Positions 50,321-60,837 of a stretch of 64,000 bases of DNA are shown in pieces (the first letter of the stretch is position 1; each line of letters starts with the position of its first letter). Made by a program: the position numbers and the translations under genes. The notes beneath the pieces are model-generated. The model was given only the letters and a program-made list of their open reading frames with translations, made no database searches and was not told the origin of the DNA. Origin of the DNA: Phaeobacter bryozoorum (GTDB lineage Bacteria > Pseudomonadota > Alphaproteobacteria > Rhodobacterales > Rhodobacteraceae); NCBI RefSeq assembly GCF_041893525.1, contig NZ_CP169068.1; one strand, given 5' to 3'.

Positions 50321-51565
50321 TCAGAAGAGGAAATTGTCCGCCGCCTCGATCTGCTCAAGCGTGCTGTTCTCGACCAGAATGGTGACATCGGCAAAGGCAA
50401 TCTGAACATCGGCGCCCAGCTGGGTGAAGGTGAGATCCTCGACCCCATCCGCGCCACGCCCGATCTGAATAAGATCCTCGCCGAGGGTGAAATCGGTGAT
50501 GACATCGCTGCCATAGCCACGATGGAAGACAAAGGTATCGGCGTGAGCGCCGCCGGTCAGCGTATCGTCACCCTCCTGACCGATCAGCCGGTCGCTGCCG
50601 CCATCACCATAGAGGCGGTCGTCTCCCTGGCCGCCCAGGAGTGTATCCTGGCCGGAGTTGCCGCGCAGGAGGTCGTGACCTGACTGACCGCGCAGCTGGT
50701 CATTCCCGCCGCCGCCGATGAGTTTGTCACCGTGGGACCCGCCGACGATAATATCGTCGCCAAGATCGCCAGCCAGCCAGTCACGCCCGGTGCCGCCAAG
50801 CAGGAGATCATCCCCATCGCCGCCTTTCAGCGTGTCATGGCCCGTGCCGCCGAGCAGGCGATCGTTGCCTTCTTCGCCCAGCAGCATGTCGCGCCCGGAG
50901 AGGCCAGAGAGCGTATCGGCGCCACGTCCACCAAGCATCATGTCGCTGGTCAGCTGGGCATCCTGATCGCCGCTCAGCGTGTTGTCGAAACTGCTGCCGG
51001 TGCGCAGCGCGAAGCTGCGGTTGGCAAATTGCAGTTGTTCGATCGACACCAGCGTGTCGCGGCCATCGGCGGACTCCAGCGTGATGGTTCCATAGAAGGA
51101 CGACGCGGAAGCGCGGCCAAAATTGTCGTTGATGATCAAACGATCGGTGCCAGTGCCGCCATTTACATAGTCATTGCCGGTGCCAAGGCTGATGACATCG
51201 TCGCCGCCATAGGCCAGCCAGCGGTTGCCCTCGGTCATGTTGGAGGTGATGGTATCATCACCGGTCAGCAGCGCAGCTTCGAGAGCGCTGCCGCTGGACG
51301 AGGCGAACCGATAGAAGTTCATCGAAAATTCGCTGAAGGAATAGACCGTTGTCCTGCCGGTCGCCACGGACATGGAGTTCACGGTCCACAGGTAGGGAGA
51401 GGATGAGGCGAAGGTTCCGGTCAGGGTGACCGAGGTATCACTGGGGGAGGTAAAGTACAGCCGGTTGCTGGTTCGGCTACTCAGGCTGAGACCTGAATAC
51501 CCAAGATCGTTGATGCCATCCAGGGTCAGCGTTCCGGTGGGATCATTTACAGTAAAAATTGCCAT
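50321..51565 (-). CDS. RTX (hemolysin-type calcium-binding) repeat protein 2
   Basis: A 414-aa protein beginning MAIFTVNDPTGTLTLDGIND; ATG 51565 is preferred over the longer frame by its family-like start, though the ribosome-binding site is weak. A unique N-terminal 195 residues is followed by about ten glycine/aspartate nonapeptide repeats (LSGDQDAQLTSDMMLGGRGADTL …) and a C-terminal block (DTFVFHRGYGSDVITDFTLGEDLIQIGRGADGVEDLTFTQ…DNFLF) clearly homologous to that of RTX protein 1. The N-terminal part includes TGDDTITSNMTEGNRWLAYGGDDVISLGTGNDYVNGG, aligning with the TSAWNGGERIQGFGGND region of its paralog. Probably secreted by a type I system encoded elsewhere. Confidence 0.86.
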   Translation of the reverse strand: MAIFTVNDPTGTLTLDGINDLGYSGLSLSSRTSNRLYFTSPSDTSVTLTGTFASSSPYLWTVNSMSVATGRTTVYSFSEFSMNFYRFASSSGSALEAALLTGDDTITSNMTEGNRWLAYGGDDVISLGTGNDYVNGGTGTDRLIINDNFGRASASSFYGTITLESADGRDTLVSIEQLQFANRSFALRTGSSFDNTLSGDQDAQLTSDMMLGGRGADTLSGLSGRDMLLGEEGNDRLLGGTGHDTLKGGDGDDLLLGGTGRDWLAGDLGDDIIVGGSHGDKLIGGGGNDQLRGQSGHDLLRGNSGQDTLLGGQGDDRLYGDGGSDRLIGQEGDDTLTGGAHADTFVFHRGYGSDVITDFTLGEDLIQIGRGADGVEDLTFTQLGADVQIAFADVTILVENSTLEQIEAADNFLF

Positions 51566-51746
51566 AACAGAAAGAGATCCTGATGAGAGATGCAGCAGAC
51601 CAAATGCCTGCAACTTTAACGGTCTCGTACAGTGAGCAACCTATGCCTGCAAGATCCGCGCCTAAGAATCGCGCTGCATTCACCGGGCGACGTCGCGTCC
51701 GCATGCTGGGATAGTCGGGTCAGACGGGCAGATGACCATGGCGCAG

Positions 51747-51786
51747 CAAAAACGCCGCAGGCGGAACCTGCGGCGTTGATTTTTTG
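51747..51786. terminator. bidirectional terminator between bactofilin and RTX 2
   Basis: The arms AACGCCGCAGG/CCTGCGGCGTT have a 5-base loop, with five A residues on the left and six T residues on the right, so it can work in both directions. It ends the minus-strand bactofilin gene 26 bases after its stop. Confidence 0.85.
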
Positions 51787-51812
51787 TCGATACGGCCAAT
51801 GGAAGGCTCGGA

Positions 51813-52344
51813 TCAGCCCTCGGCTTTATGCGCGGCGGTGGCTGCGGAGACGGCGGCGGAGGGGGCCGGTGCCGGGGCTGCGGCGCGGGGCGCTGCGGCT
51901 TTGCCGGGGTTCAGCGGGTCGTCCTGACGCTGCACGGAGCCTTCGAAATGGGCGCCGCTTTCGATTGCGATGGTCTTGTGGATGATGTCGCCTTCGACGC
52001 GGGCGGTCGAGGTCAGGCGCACCTTCAGGCCGCGCACACGACCGACGATGCGTCCATTGATCACCACGTCATCGGCGGTCACTTCGCCCTTGATGGTGGC
52101 GCTTTCGCCAATGGTCAGCAGATGGGCGCGAATATCGCCTTCGACGGTGCCTTCGACCTGGATATCGCCGGTGGTCTTGAGGTTGCCGGTGATGTGCAGA
52201 TCCGAGCTGAGCACGGAGGCCGGTGGCTTGGCCTTGGGCGCGGTGGCCTTGAAATCGCTGGCGGGCGGAACCGGAGCGGAAGACGGCGCAGGTGCCGCAG
52301 GGGTTGCTTCGGCCGCTTTCTGGCCGGGCTCGTTGATTTTGCTT

Positions 52345-52355
<11 letters not shown>
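51813..52355 (-). CDS. bactofilin (polymer-forming cytoskeletal protein)
   Basis: A 180-aa protein with the bactofilin core (about 45-145: SSDLHITGNLKTTGDIQVEGTVEGDIRAHLLTIGESATIKGEVTADDVVINGRIVGRVRGLKVRL), a right-handed beta-helix that polymerises without nucleotide, flanked by disordered Pro/Ala-rich tails. Bactofilins organise local cell-wall synthesis. It overlaps the preceding M23 peptidase gene by 11 bases, the recurrent bactofilin/LytM-peptidase pairing, so the two probably act together on peptidoglycan and cell shape. Confidence 0.93.
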
Positions 52356-53676
<1,321 letters not shown>

Positions 53677-54138
53677 GCTTTGGTCCTTGTCCTGCCCCAG
53701 TTGTCGCACTGCCTGTACCGGCGCTCCTCCTGCCGGTGTGACGGTCGGTTCCGGTCCCCCTCGGAGCGCCCCTGTCGCAGTGCCTGGACGCGCAGATACG
53801 CGCCATGGCGAAAGGGAATAGCCAGCCGGAGGAATTTGGGCAAGCCTGTTGGCCCGGTGTTCGGCGGGAGGGCGCGGAAACCGCGCGGCAGGGCGAAGAT
53901 CAGCGGGTGAATGAGCGAAAAATCGCCGATAGCCGCCCGATCCGGGGTGTGAGGCCGGTAATGGGGCTGCGGCGGTTGGCCTGCCGACACGGGGCAGGCT
54001 TACCGGATCGGAGGGGTGTTCAGGTCAGGTTTCTGGACCGTCTGCGGCGTCCTGCGCAGGCCGCTGGGAGTGCGCGTTATTGGCCACTTCGCGGAGCCGA
54101 TGGCGCCGCGCCCCGCGCCTGTTGCGGCTGTGGGTGGC
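53677..54138. other. intergenic region upstream of the M23 peptidase gene
   Basis: About 460 bases between two genes on the same strand. No supported gene on either strand; the frames have no start signals. It presumably carries the promoter of the peptidase/bactofilin operon. Confidence 0.5.
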
Positions 54139-55017
54139 CTAGCGCAGGGCCGGGGGCTTCATCGGGATATCTTCGGTGAGCGGCCAGTAGAAATCGGGCG
54201 GAATGCCGGCCTCGGCACGTTTTTCCTCGTTGAAGGGCGGTTTCAGATGGCCATGAAAATATCGACCGACGAGATCGTGAAAGACGTCTTTCGGGTCCAG
54301 ATTGTCGCGCCCGCAGAGGAAATGGAACCATTTCGATCCATAGGCCACATGACTGACCTCTTCGGCGTAGATCACCTCCAGCGCATCAACCGCCTGGGTG
54401 AGCTTGGCCTTGCGGAAAATCTCGATCATGCCGGGGGTCACATCCAGGCCGCGCGCCTCAAGCACCATCGGCACGACGGCGAGCCGACCCATCAGATCCT
54501 CGGCGGTGTCCTCGGCGGCGCGCCACATGCCGGCATGGGCCGGAAGATCTCCGTAATGGCTGCCCAGTGCCTCAAGACAATCACACATCAGATTGAAATG
54601 TTTGGATTCTTCATCTGCCGCCTTGACCCAGTCGTCAAAGAAGCCAAGCGGCATCGGCACATGAGAAAAGCGGGCGATGATGTCCCAGTGCAGATCCACC
54701 GCATTCAGTTCGATATGGGCTACCGCATGTAGCAGCGCCTTGCGGCCGGCCTCTGACCCGGGGCGGCGGCGCGGCACATCGCGGGGGTTCAGCAGCTCCG
54801 GGCGCTCGGGGCGGGCCGGGTGCAGCGGCGGGTTGGCGGTGCCGATCTCGATCTTATCCGCATCACCGGCGCGCGAGGCAAACCAGTGCGCGGCGTGGCG
54901 ACGCGACAGCGCGGTTTTCTCGCGCCCGTCGGCGGTGGTCAGCACCTGCTGCGCCATCTGCGCAAGGGTGAGCGGGGCGGTGGTCTCGGCTGTGGTCTGC
55001 GGGGCGTCGCTGGTCAT
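54139..55017 (-). CDS. DUF455 family ferritin-like protein
   Basis: A 292-aa protein of the DUF455 family. Its helical bundle carries ferritin-like metal-ligand patterns: AVAHIELNAVDLHWD, ADEESKHFNLM, and EVIYAEEVSHVAYGSKWFHFL. These Glu/His motifs suggest a di-iron or related metal centre. A PARPERPELLNPRDVPRRRPGSEAGRKALLH segment before the bundle is characteristic of the family. The biochemical role is unknown. ATG 55017 begins MTSDAPQTTAETTAPLTLAQ; the frame is open 23 codons further upstream. It precedes a thiol peroxidase gene in the minus direction, a loose hint at oxidative-stress function. Confidence 0.88.
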   Translation of the reverse strand: MTSDAPQTTAETTAPLTLAQMAQQVLTTADGREKTALSRRHAAHWFASRAGDADKIEIGTANPPLHPARPERPELLNPRDVPRRRPGSEAGRKALLHAVAHIELNAVDLHWDIIARFSHVPMPLGFFDDWVKAADEESKHFNLMCDCLEALGSHYGDLPAHAGMWRAAEDTAEDLMGRLAVVPMVLEARGLDVTPGMIEIFRKAKLTQAVDALEVIYAEEVSHVAYGSKWFHFLCGRDNLDPKDVFHDLVGRYFHGHLKPPFNEEKRAEAGIPPDFYWPLTEDIPMKPPALR

Positions 55018-55173
55018 CTGGGCGGGTCCGTTACTGGCGGTGGGCTGCTCTTGTCCCTCCCTGCCACCGGCGGCTGTGGCGCGCAACCCGATAGGCGGCC
55101 CCGCGTCAGGCCGATCTGGATCAGCGGGGCGGCCGGCACGGTGGGCGGAATGGCTGGCGGGATGGGGCCGCGT

Positions 55174-55635
55174 TCAGAGCGCCTGCGCCGCCTCCAGCAC
55201 CTCGGCGACATGGCCGTCAACCTTCACCTTGCGCCAGATCCGGGCGATATTGCCCTCGGCATCGATGAGGAAGGTCGAGCGTTCGATCCCCCAGTGTTTC
55301 TTGCCGTACATGTTCTTTTCTTTCCAGACGCCATAATCCTCGCAGGTGGTGCCGTCGGCGTCGGACAGAAGCGGCGTGGTCAGCCCGTGTTTGGCGACAA
55401 ATTTGTCGTGTTTGGCAACCGGATCCTTGGAGATGCCATAGACCACGGTTCCGGCATCGGCAAAGGCCTGCAGGTGCTCGGAAAATCCGATGAATTCCTT
55501 GGTGCAGCCCGGGGTATCATCGCGGGGGTAGAAAAACAGGACAACGGCCTTGCCGCGCAGCTCCTCCAACGTCACGGTGCCACCGCCGTCGCGGGGCAGG
55601 TTAAAGGAGGGCGCTGGGTCTGAGGGGGCGAGCAT
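55174..55635 (-). CDS. bcp: thiol peroxidase, Bcp/PrxQ family
   Basis: A 153-aa peroxiredoxin that reduces hydroperoxides with thioredoxin. Peroxidatic Cys44 in FFYPRDDTPGCTKE. The resolving Cys that many Bcp proteins carry five residues later is absent (Ile49 here), so it would work as a 1-Cys enzyme or use Cys98 in DGTTCEDYGVW. Other family sequence: WKEKNMYGKKHWGIERSTFLID. Upstream of it on the opposite strand lies the large AsmA-like gene, with 100 bases between. Confidence 0.93.
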   Translation of the reverse strand: MLAPSDPAPSFNLPRDGGGTVTLEELRGKAVVLFFYPRDDTPGCTKEFIGFSEHLQAFADAGTVVYGISKDPVAKHDKFVAKHGLTTPLLSDADGTTCEDYGVWKEKNMYGKKHWGIERSTFLIDAEGNIARIWRKVKVDGHVAEVLEAAQAL

Positions 55636-55735
55636 AAGTTAAGGTCTCCAAAACGGTTTCGCAGGGTTTGCGTGCCATAGTTAGGCCATCACGGGCAAAG
55701 GGAAAGCAAGGATTAAACCGGTCTCACCCATAGCG

Positions 55736-58700
55736 GTGGATCCCGAGCGGGAGCCATCTTCCTCTGTGTCGGCGCAGGCCACGCAGGAGGCTGCACCCGA
55801 TGGGGTTGCGGCGGATGAGGATGTGGCTGTTGCGCGCGCGGTGCCGCCGCCGGAGGGGGTTGTCTATCTGGGCCCCGATGAGGCGCCACCGGCAGAACCG
55901 GTGGAACAGGCGGTGCCGGTGCCGGGGCCTCGTGCGTCGGACGGGATTTCGGCCGGGGATCTGGGCATTCCTGCGGCGGCAGGGGTTGATCTGCCGCCCG
56001 CGGCGACGGTGCGCGCGCGGCCCCAACGTCGACTGCTGCGGCGGATGCTGCGCAGTGCGACCATCACCGCCGTGCTGCTAGCGCTGCTGGCAAGCGGGGT
56101 TGTCTTTCTCGGGCTGGGCACGCGCATAGATGCGCCGGACTGGCTGCGCGACCGGGTAGAGCGGCGGATCGAGCAGCACCTCGGCGGTCTGAGCATTGAA
56201 TTCGGTGCTATTCATCTGGTGGTGAACCGGGGCTGGCGGCCCCGTGTCAGCCTGCGCGATGTGACCCTGCGCGATGAGACCGGCGCGCGGGTGGCGCGGC
56301 TGGCGGACGCGCAGGCCTCGCTGGCGATGCGGCCGCTGCTGCGCGGGCAGATCCGACCCAAGACGATCATGCTGAGCGGTCTATACGGCACGCTGCGGCG
56401 CGACAACAGTGGCGGTCTGGCGCTGAGTTTGGCCGAGGGGGAGGCGCCGCTGCGGCAGGCCGCCACCCTGCCTGCGCTGATCGAACAATGGGACCGGCAG
56501 CTGGAACTGCCGGTGCTGTCGGCGCTGGTTGCGGTGGAGACCGAGGCGCTGACCCTACGCTATGAGGACGCGCGGCTGGGTCGGGTCTGGACGCTGGATG
56601 GCGGCAGCATCCGCATGGGCCGCAGCGGACAGGAGATTGAGCTGGCCGCCGGGTTCTCGCTGCTGAGCGGGCGCGATTATGTCGGCACGGTCGAGGCGAA
56701 TTACAGGTCAGCCATTGGCGACAAGGCGGCGGATTTCGGTGTCCTGGTCAATTCGGTGGCGAGCAAGGATATCGCCGCCCAGAGCGCCGCGCTCGGCTGG
56801 CTGGATGTTCTGGACGCGCCGATTTCGGGCTCTCTGCGCGGTGCCATCAGCAGCGAGGGTGCCTTGTTGCCGGTCTCTGCCAGCTTGCAGATTGGCGAGG
56901 GGGTGATCCAGCCCACCGCCGCCACCCGCCCGGTGCCGATCACCGGCGCGCAGAGCTATTTCACCTATCTGCCCGCGCGGCAGGAGCTTCAGTTCAACGA
57001 GCTGTCGGTGAACAGCGGCTGGGGCTCCGGCTCGATGGAGGGGCGGGCGCGGCTGATCGGGGTGGAGAACGGCCAGCTCACCGATCTGGTGGGGCAGCTG
57101 CGGTTTCAGGACCTGAGCCTCAATCCGGCGAAACTCTATGAGGCGCCGCTGGATCTGGCCGGGGTGACGGCGGATTTCAAGCTGGAGATGGCGCCGTTTC
57201 GGCTGCGTCTGGGCGAGATGCTGGTGCGTGACGGTGAGACGCGGATCCTGCTGGATGGCGAGATTTCGGCGGGGCAGACCGGCTGGGATTACGCGCTGAA
57301 CGGACGCGCCAACCGGATGACCGCCGAGCGGCTGAAAGAGGTCTGGCCTGCCGCAGCCCCGCCAAAGCCGCGCGAATGGGTGCGCGAGAACCTGCTGGCA
57401 GGCTATGCGCGCGATGTGAATTTCGCGCTGCGTGGCCAGGGCACGGCAAAGCCGTTTGTCTATCTGGATCTGGCATTCGAGGAGGCGGCGGTCCGGTTTC
57501 AGAAAACGCTGCCGCCGCTGCGCGATGCGGCCGGGCAGTTCAGCCTTTATGGCAACCGTCTGGTGGTGATGGCGACAAAGGGCTGGGTGACAGCGGATCA
57601 GGGCGGGCGCGTGGATGCGGCGGGTACGTCGTTCATCATTCCTGACACTTCGGTGAAGGACGGCGCGCCGGGGATTGCCCGGATCGAGGCCACAGGCCCG
57701 GTGACGGCGGCGCTGTCGCTGCTCAACCGTCCGCCGCTGTCGGTGATGGACAAGGCCGGGTTGCCGGTGGATCTGGCGACGGGGCAGGTTGCGATCAGCG
57801 GCACGCTGGCGGTGCCCCTGCGCAAGGGCGTCACGCCCGAGGAGATCACCTATCACTACCGGGGGCGCCTCCGTGATGTCAGCAGCGATGTGCTGGTGCC
57901 GGGTCAGCGCGTGGCGGCGAAGGCCCTGAGCCTGAGCGGCAATCAGGACCATGTGCAGATCGAGGGCGGCGGCGCGCTTTCCGGGGTGCCGGGCAGCCTG
58001 ATCTGGCGGCAGGCGGTGGGACCGGCGGCGGAGCGGGCGGTTGCGGCTGCGGGCGGGGCCGCGCCGGTGCGGGTCAGCGGCACCATCGAACTGTCGCAGA
58101 ACACGATTGATACGTTTGATATCGGCCTGCCTGCGGGATCGGTATTCGGACGCGGCGAAGGCCGTTATGAGGTGGTGATCGACAAGGGGCAGGCGCCGCG
58201 GCTGACCCTGGAAAGCGATCTTGCGGGGCTGGGGCTGCGGATTCCGGCGCTGAGTTGGCGGCTGAGCGAGGCAGGCACCGGCCAGCTGAAACTCAGCGCG
58301 ACCCTTGGGGAGACGCCGGATGTGCAGGCGCTGTCGCTGGAGGCGGCGGGGCTGCGGGCGGCCGGTGCCATCACGCTGGAGCCGGGCGGTGGTCTGCGCC
58401 GGGCGCGGTTTGACCGCGTCGACCTGCAGGGCTGGTTCCGGGGCGCTGTCGATCTGGTGGGGCGCGGCGCGCGGTCGCCGGCCATCAATGTGCTGAACGG
58501 GGTGCTGGATCTGCGGCAGATGCCCGATGGTTCCGGCGGCAGTGGCAGCAGCGGTGGTGCCTCTGGCGGCACCGGGCCGATCAGCCTGCAACTGGACCGG
58601 ATGCAGGTCACCGACAGTATCGCGCTCACCGGTTTTGCCGGGCGGTTTTCCACCACTGGGGGTCTCAACGGCAACTTCACCGCGGCGCTGAACGGGCAGA

Positions 58701-59392
58701 CCGGGGTCAGCGGCATGGTCGTGCCCAAGGATGGCGGCTTTGCCACCCGGATCCAGTCTCAGGATGCCGGTGGGGTGTTCCGCGCGGCGGGGGTGCTGCG
58801 CCATGGCTCTGGCGGGACATTCGACATGTCGCTGGTGCCGGCCCCCGGCGCCCCCGGCGAATATGACGGCCAGATCGAGGTCAAGAACACCCGGATCAAG
58901 GACGCCCCCGCAATGGCGGCGCTGCTGAATGCGGTCAGCGTTGTCGGGCTGATCGACGCGCTGGCCGGGCAGGGCATTCTGTTCACCACGGTGGAGGCGA
59001 GGTTCAGGCTGGGGGCGACCCATCTGATTGTCCATGAAAGCAGCGCGGTGGGGCCGTCGATCGGCCTGTCGATGGACGGCAATTACGATCTGGAGCGCAG
59101 CGTGCTGAACATGCGCGGGGTGGTCTCGCCGATTTATCTGCTCAACGCCATCGGCCGCGTCTTTACCCGCAAGGGTGAGGGGCTGATCGGCTTTGCCTTT
59201 ACGCTGAAGGGCACGGCGGATGATCCTCAGGTGCAGGTGAACCCGCTGTCGGGGCTGGCGCCGGGGATGTTCCGCGAGCTGTTTCGCGGACCGGCGCCGC
59301 GGCTGCCGGGGGAGGAGCCGCCAGCCCCCGCCGTGCCGCGCGCCGAACGCGACAGGCCGAGCTATTCGGTTTCGCCGGGCGAAGACCGCTAG
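55736..59392 (+). CDS. AsmA-like / YhdP-family large membrane protein
   Basis: A 1218-aa protein: a disordered acidic Pro-rich N-terminus (1-100), one transmembrane helix (about 108-128, ATITAVLLALLASGVVFLGL) and then a long beta-rich periplasmic region of the AsmA/DUF3971 type (…VERRIEQHLGGLSIEFGAIHLVVNRGWRPRVSLRDVTLRD). The C-terminal AsmA_2-like domain has LIVHESSAVGPSIGLSMDGNYDLERSVLNMRGVVSPIYLLNAIG. Such proteins are bridge-like lipid-transport or envelope-assembly factors linking inner and outer membranes. The start is taken as GTG 55736; the ribosome-binding site is weak. A 926-aa antisense frame here is not a gene. Confidence 0.88.
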   Translation: MDPEREPSSSVSAQATQEAAPDGVAADEDVAVARAVPPPEGVVYLGPDEAPPAEPVEQAVPVPGPRASDGISAGDLGIPAAAGVDLPPAATVRARPQRRLLRRMLRSATITAVLLALLASGVVFLGLGTRIDAPDWLRDRVERRIEQHLGGLSIEFGAIHLVVNRGWRPRVSLRDVTLRDETGARVARLADAQASLAMRPLLRGQIRPKTIMLSGLYGTLRRDNSGGLALSLAEGEAPLRQAATLPALIEQWDRQLELPVLSALVAVETEALTLRYEDARLGRVWTLDGGSIRMGRSGQEIELAAGFSLLSGRDYVGTVEANYRSAIGDKAADFGVLVNSVASKDIAAQSAALGWLDVLDAPISGSLRGAISSEGALLPVSASLQIGEGVIQPTAATRPVPITGAQSYFTYLPARQELQFNELSVNSGWGSGSMEGRARLIGVENGQLTDLVGQLRFQDLSLNPAKLYEAPLDLAGVTADFKLEMAPFRLRLGEMLVRDGETRILLDGEISAGQTGWDYALNGRANRMTAERLKEVWPAAAPPKPREWVRENLLAGYARDVNFALRGQGTAKPFVYLDLAFEEAAVRFQKTLPPLRDAAGQFSLYGNRLVVMATKGWVTADQGGRVDAAGTSFIIPDTSVKDGAPGIARIEATGPVTAALSLLNRPPLSVMDKAGLPVDLATGQVAISGTLAVPLRKGVTPEEITYHYRGRLRDVSSDVLVPGQRVAAKALSLSGNQDHVQIEGGGALSGVPGSLIWRQAVGPAAERAVAAAGGAAPVRVSGTIELSQNTIDTFDIGLPAGSVFGRGEGRYEVVIDKGQAPRLTLESDLAGLGLRIPALSWRLSEAGTGQLKLSATLGETPDVQALSLEAAGLRAAGAITLEPGGGLRRARFDRVDLQGWFRGAVDLVGRGARSPAINVLNGVLDLRQMPDGSGGSGSSGGASGGTGPISLQLDRMQVTDSIALTGFAGRFSTTGGLNGNFTAALNGQTGVSGMVVPKDGGFATRIQSQDAGGVFRAAGVLRHGSGGTFDMSLVPAPGAPGEYDGQIEVKNTRIKDAPAMAALLNAVSVVGLIDALAGQGILFTTVEARFRLGATHLIVHESSAVGPSIGLSMDGNYDLERSVLNMRGVVSPIYLLNAIGRVFTRKGEGLIGFAFTLKGTADDPQVQVNPLSGLAPGMFRELFRGPAPRLPGEEPPAPAVPRAERDRPSYSVSPGEDR

Positions 59393-59517
59393 GGCGACCC
59401 GCTGCCATCGGGCCATCCATGGGCCATTCCAAGGCAATTCATGGGCGGTGTGCCGATCGCGGACAAAGGTGCAAAACCTATTGGCCAAGGGCCGCGCAAC
59501 AGCCTATATCGCAGCCT

Positions 59518-60588
59518 ATGAAACTCAGTGATTTTGACTTCGATCTCCCCGATGACCGCATTGCCACCCGTCCGGCAGTGCCGCGCAGTTCCGCGCGGCT
59601 GCTGGTGGCCGAGGGCGATAGCATCAGCGACGCGCGTGTTGCCAATCTGGGCCAGTGGCTGCGCCCCGGTGACCGGCTGGTGCTGAATGACACCAAGGTG
59701 ATTCCCGCGCGGCTGAGCGGGCTGCGCCACCGCGACACCGCACAGGGGCCGATGGCCGCCAAGGTGGAGGTCACGCTGCTGGATCCCGGCGCCGATGGCA
59801 GCTGGGCGGCGCTGCTGAAGCCGCTGAAGAAGGTCAAACCGGGCGAGGAGATCGTGTTCTCCGAGGCTCTGAGCGCGACATTGGAGCGGGTCGAGGACGG
59901 GCAGGGCTACCTGACGTTCAATCTGAGTGGCACCGATTTCGATGCGGCTCTGGCCGAGGCGGGGGCGATGCCGCTGCCGCCTTATATCGCGGCCAAGCGG
60001 CCAGCGGATGAGCAGGACAAGACCGATTACCAGACCGTCTGGGCGCGCAATTCCGGCGCGGTGGCGGCGCCGACAGCCTCGTTGCATTTCGACGAGGCGC
60101 TGCTGGCAGAGCTGAAGGCCATGGGGGTCGAGGTCAGCTATGTGACCCTGCATGTGGGTGCAGGCACCTTCCTGCCGGTCAAGGTCGAGGATGTGACCAC
60201 CCACCGGATGCATGCCGAATGGGGCCGCGTCAGCGCCGAGGCCGCCGCCGAGATTGCCGCAACCAAGGCCGCAGGTGGCCGGGTGATCCCGGTTGGCACC
60301 ACGGCGCTGCGGCTGATCGAAAGCGCCGGGCAGAGCGGTGCAATCGAGCCCTGGGAAGGCGATACCGACATCTTCATCTATCCCGGTTTCACCTTCCATG
60401 TGGCGGATGCGCTGATGACCAATTTCCACCTGCCGAAATCGACGCTGTTGATGCTGGTCTCGGCGCTGATGGGGCAGGACCGGATCCGGGCGATTTATGA
60501 CCATGCGCTGGCAGAAAACTACCGCTTCTTTTCCTATGGCGATGCGTCGCTTTTGATACCGCCGGTGGCGGAGATGTCGCAGACCTGA
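59518..60588 (+). CDS. queA: S-adenosylmethionine:tRNA ribosyltransferase-isomerase
   Basis: A 356-aa enzyme of queuosine synthesis that transfers the ribosyl part of SAM to the modified guanine at tRNA position 34, giving epoxyqueuosine. Motifs: MKLSDFDFDLPDDRIATRPA, LNDTKVIPARL, PPYI, TDYQTVWARNSGAVAAPTASLHF, LHVGAGTFLPVKVEDVTTHRMHAEW, GTTALRLIES, TDIFIYPGFTFHVADALMTNFHLPKSTLLMLVSAL. Complete and of typical length. No strong ribosome-binding site is visible before the ATG. It may be cotranscribed with the AsmA-like gene 125 bases upstream. Confidence 0.97.
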   Translation: MKLSDFDFDLPDDRIATRPAVPRSSARLLVAEGDSISDARVANLGQWLRPGDRLVLNDTKVIPARLSGLRHRDTAQGPMAAKVEVTLLDPGADGSWAALLKPLKKVKPGEEIVFSEALSATLERVEDGQGYLTFNLSGTDFDAALAEAGAMPLPPYIAAKRPADEQDKTDYQTVWARNSGAVAAPTASLHFDEALLAELKAMGVEVSYVTLHVGAGTFLPVKVEDVTTHRMHAEWGRVSAEAAAEIAATKAAGGRVIPVGTTALRLIESAGQSGAIEPWEGDTDIFIYPGFTFHVADALMTNFHLPKSTLLMLVSALMGQDRIRAIYDHALAENYRFFSYGDASLLIPPVAEMSQT

Positions 60589-60837
60589 GGGATAATTTCA
60601 GCGAGAAGCATTTTTAACTGGTCTGGGCTATGGTCCTGCCGGATCCAATTGTCACCGGGTTTGCAATGGGCACACCCGGTTTTTGGGGTCTCTTGGTCAT
60701 GAAGCTGCCATAAGACCCTGTTCATAACGGCGCCGGGCGATTGCGATGCCCGTGACCAATTCACCAGGACCCCGGAGCGGGCCCAGAGCCCGTTCGGCGC
60801 GCTCTGGTACGGACAAGCGAAGTAGGAGAGACGGGCA

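Noticed and set aside
56708..59488. 926-codon open frame antisense to the AsmA-like gene
   Set aside because: It mirrors a GC-rich coding strand, has Arg/His/Gln-rich low-complexity composition, no ribosome-binding site and no recognisable domain.
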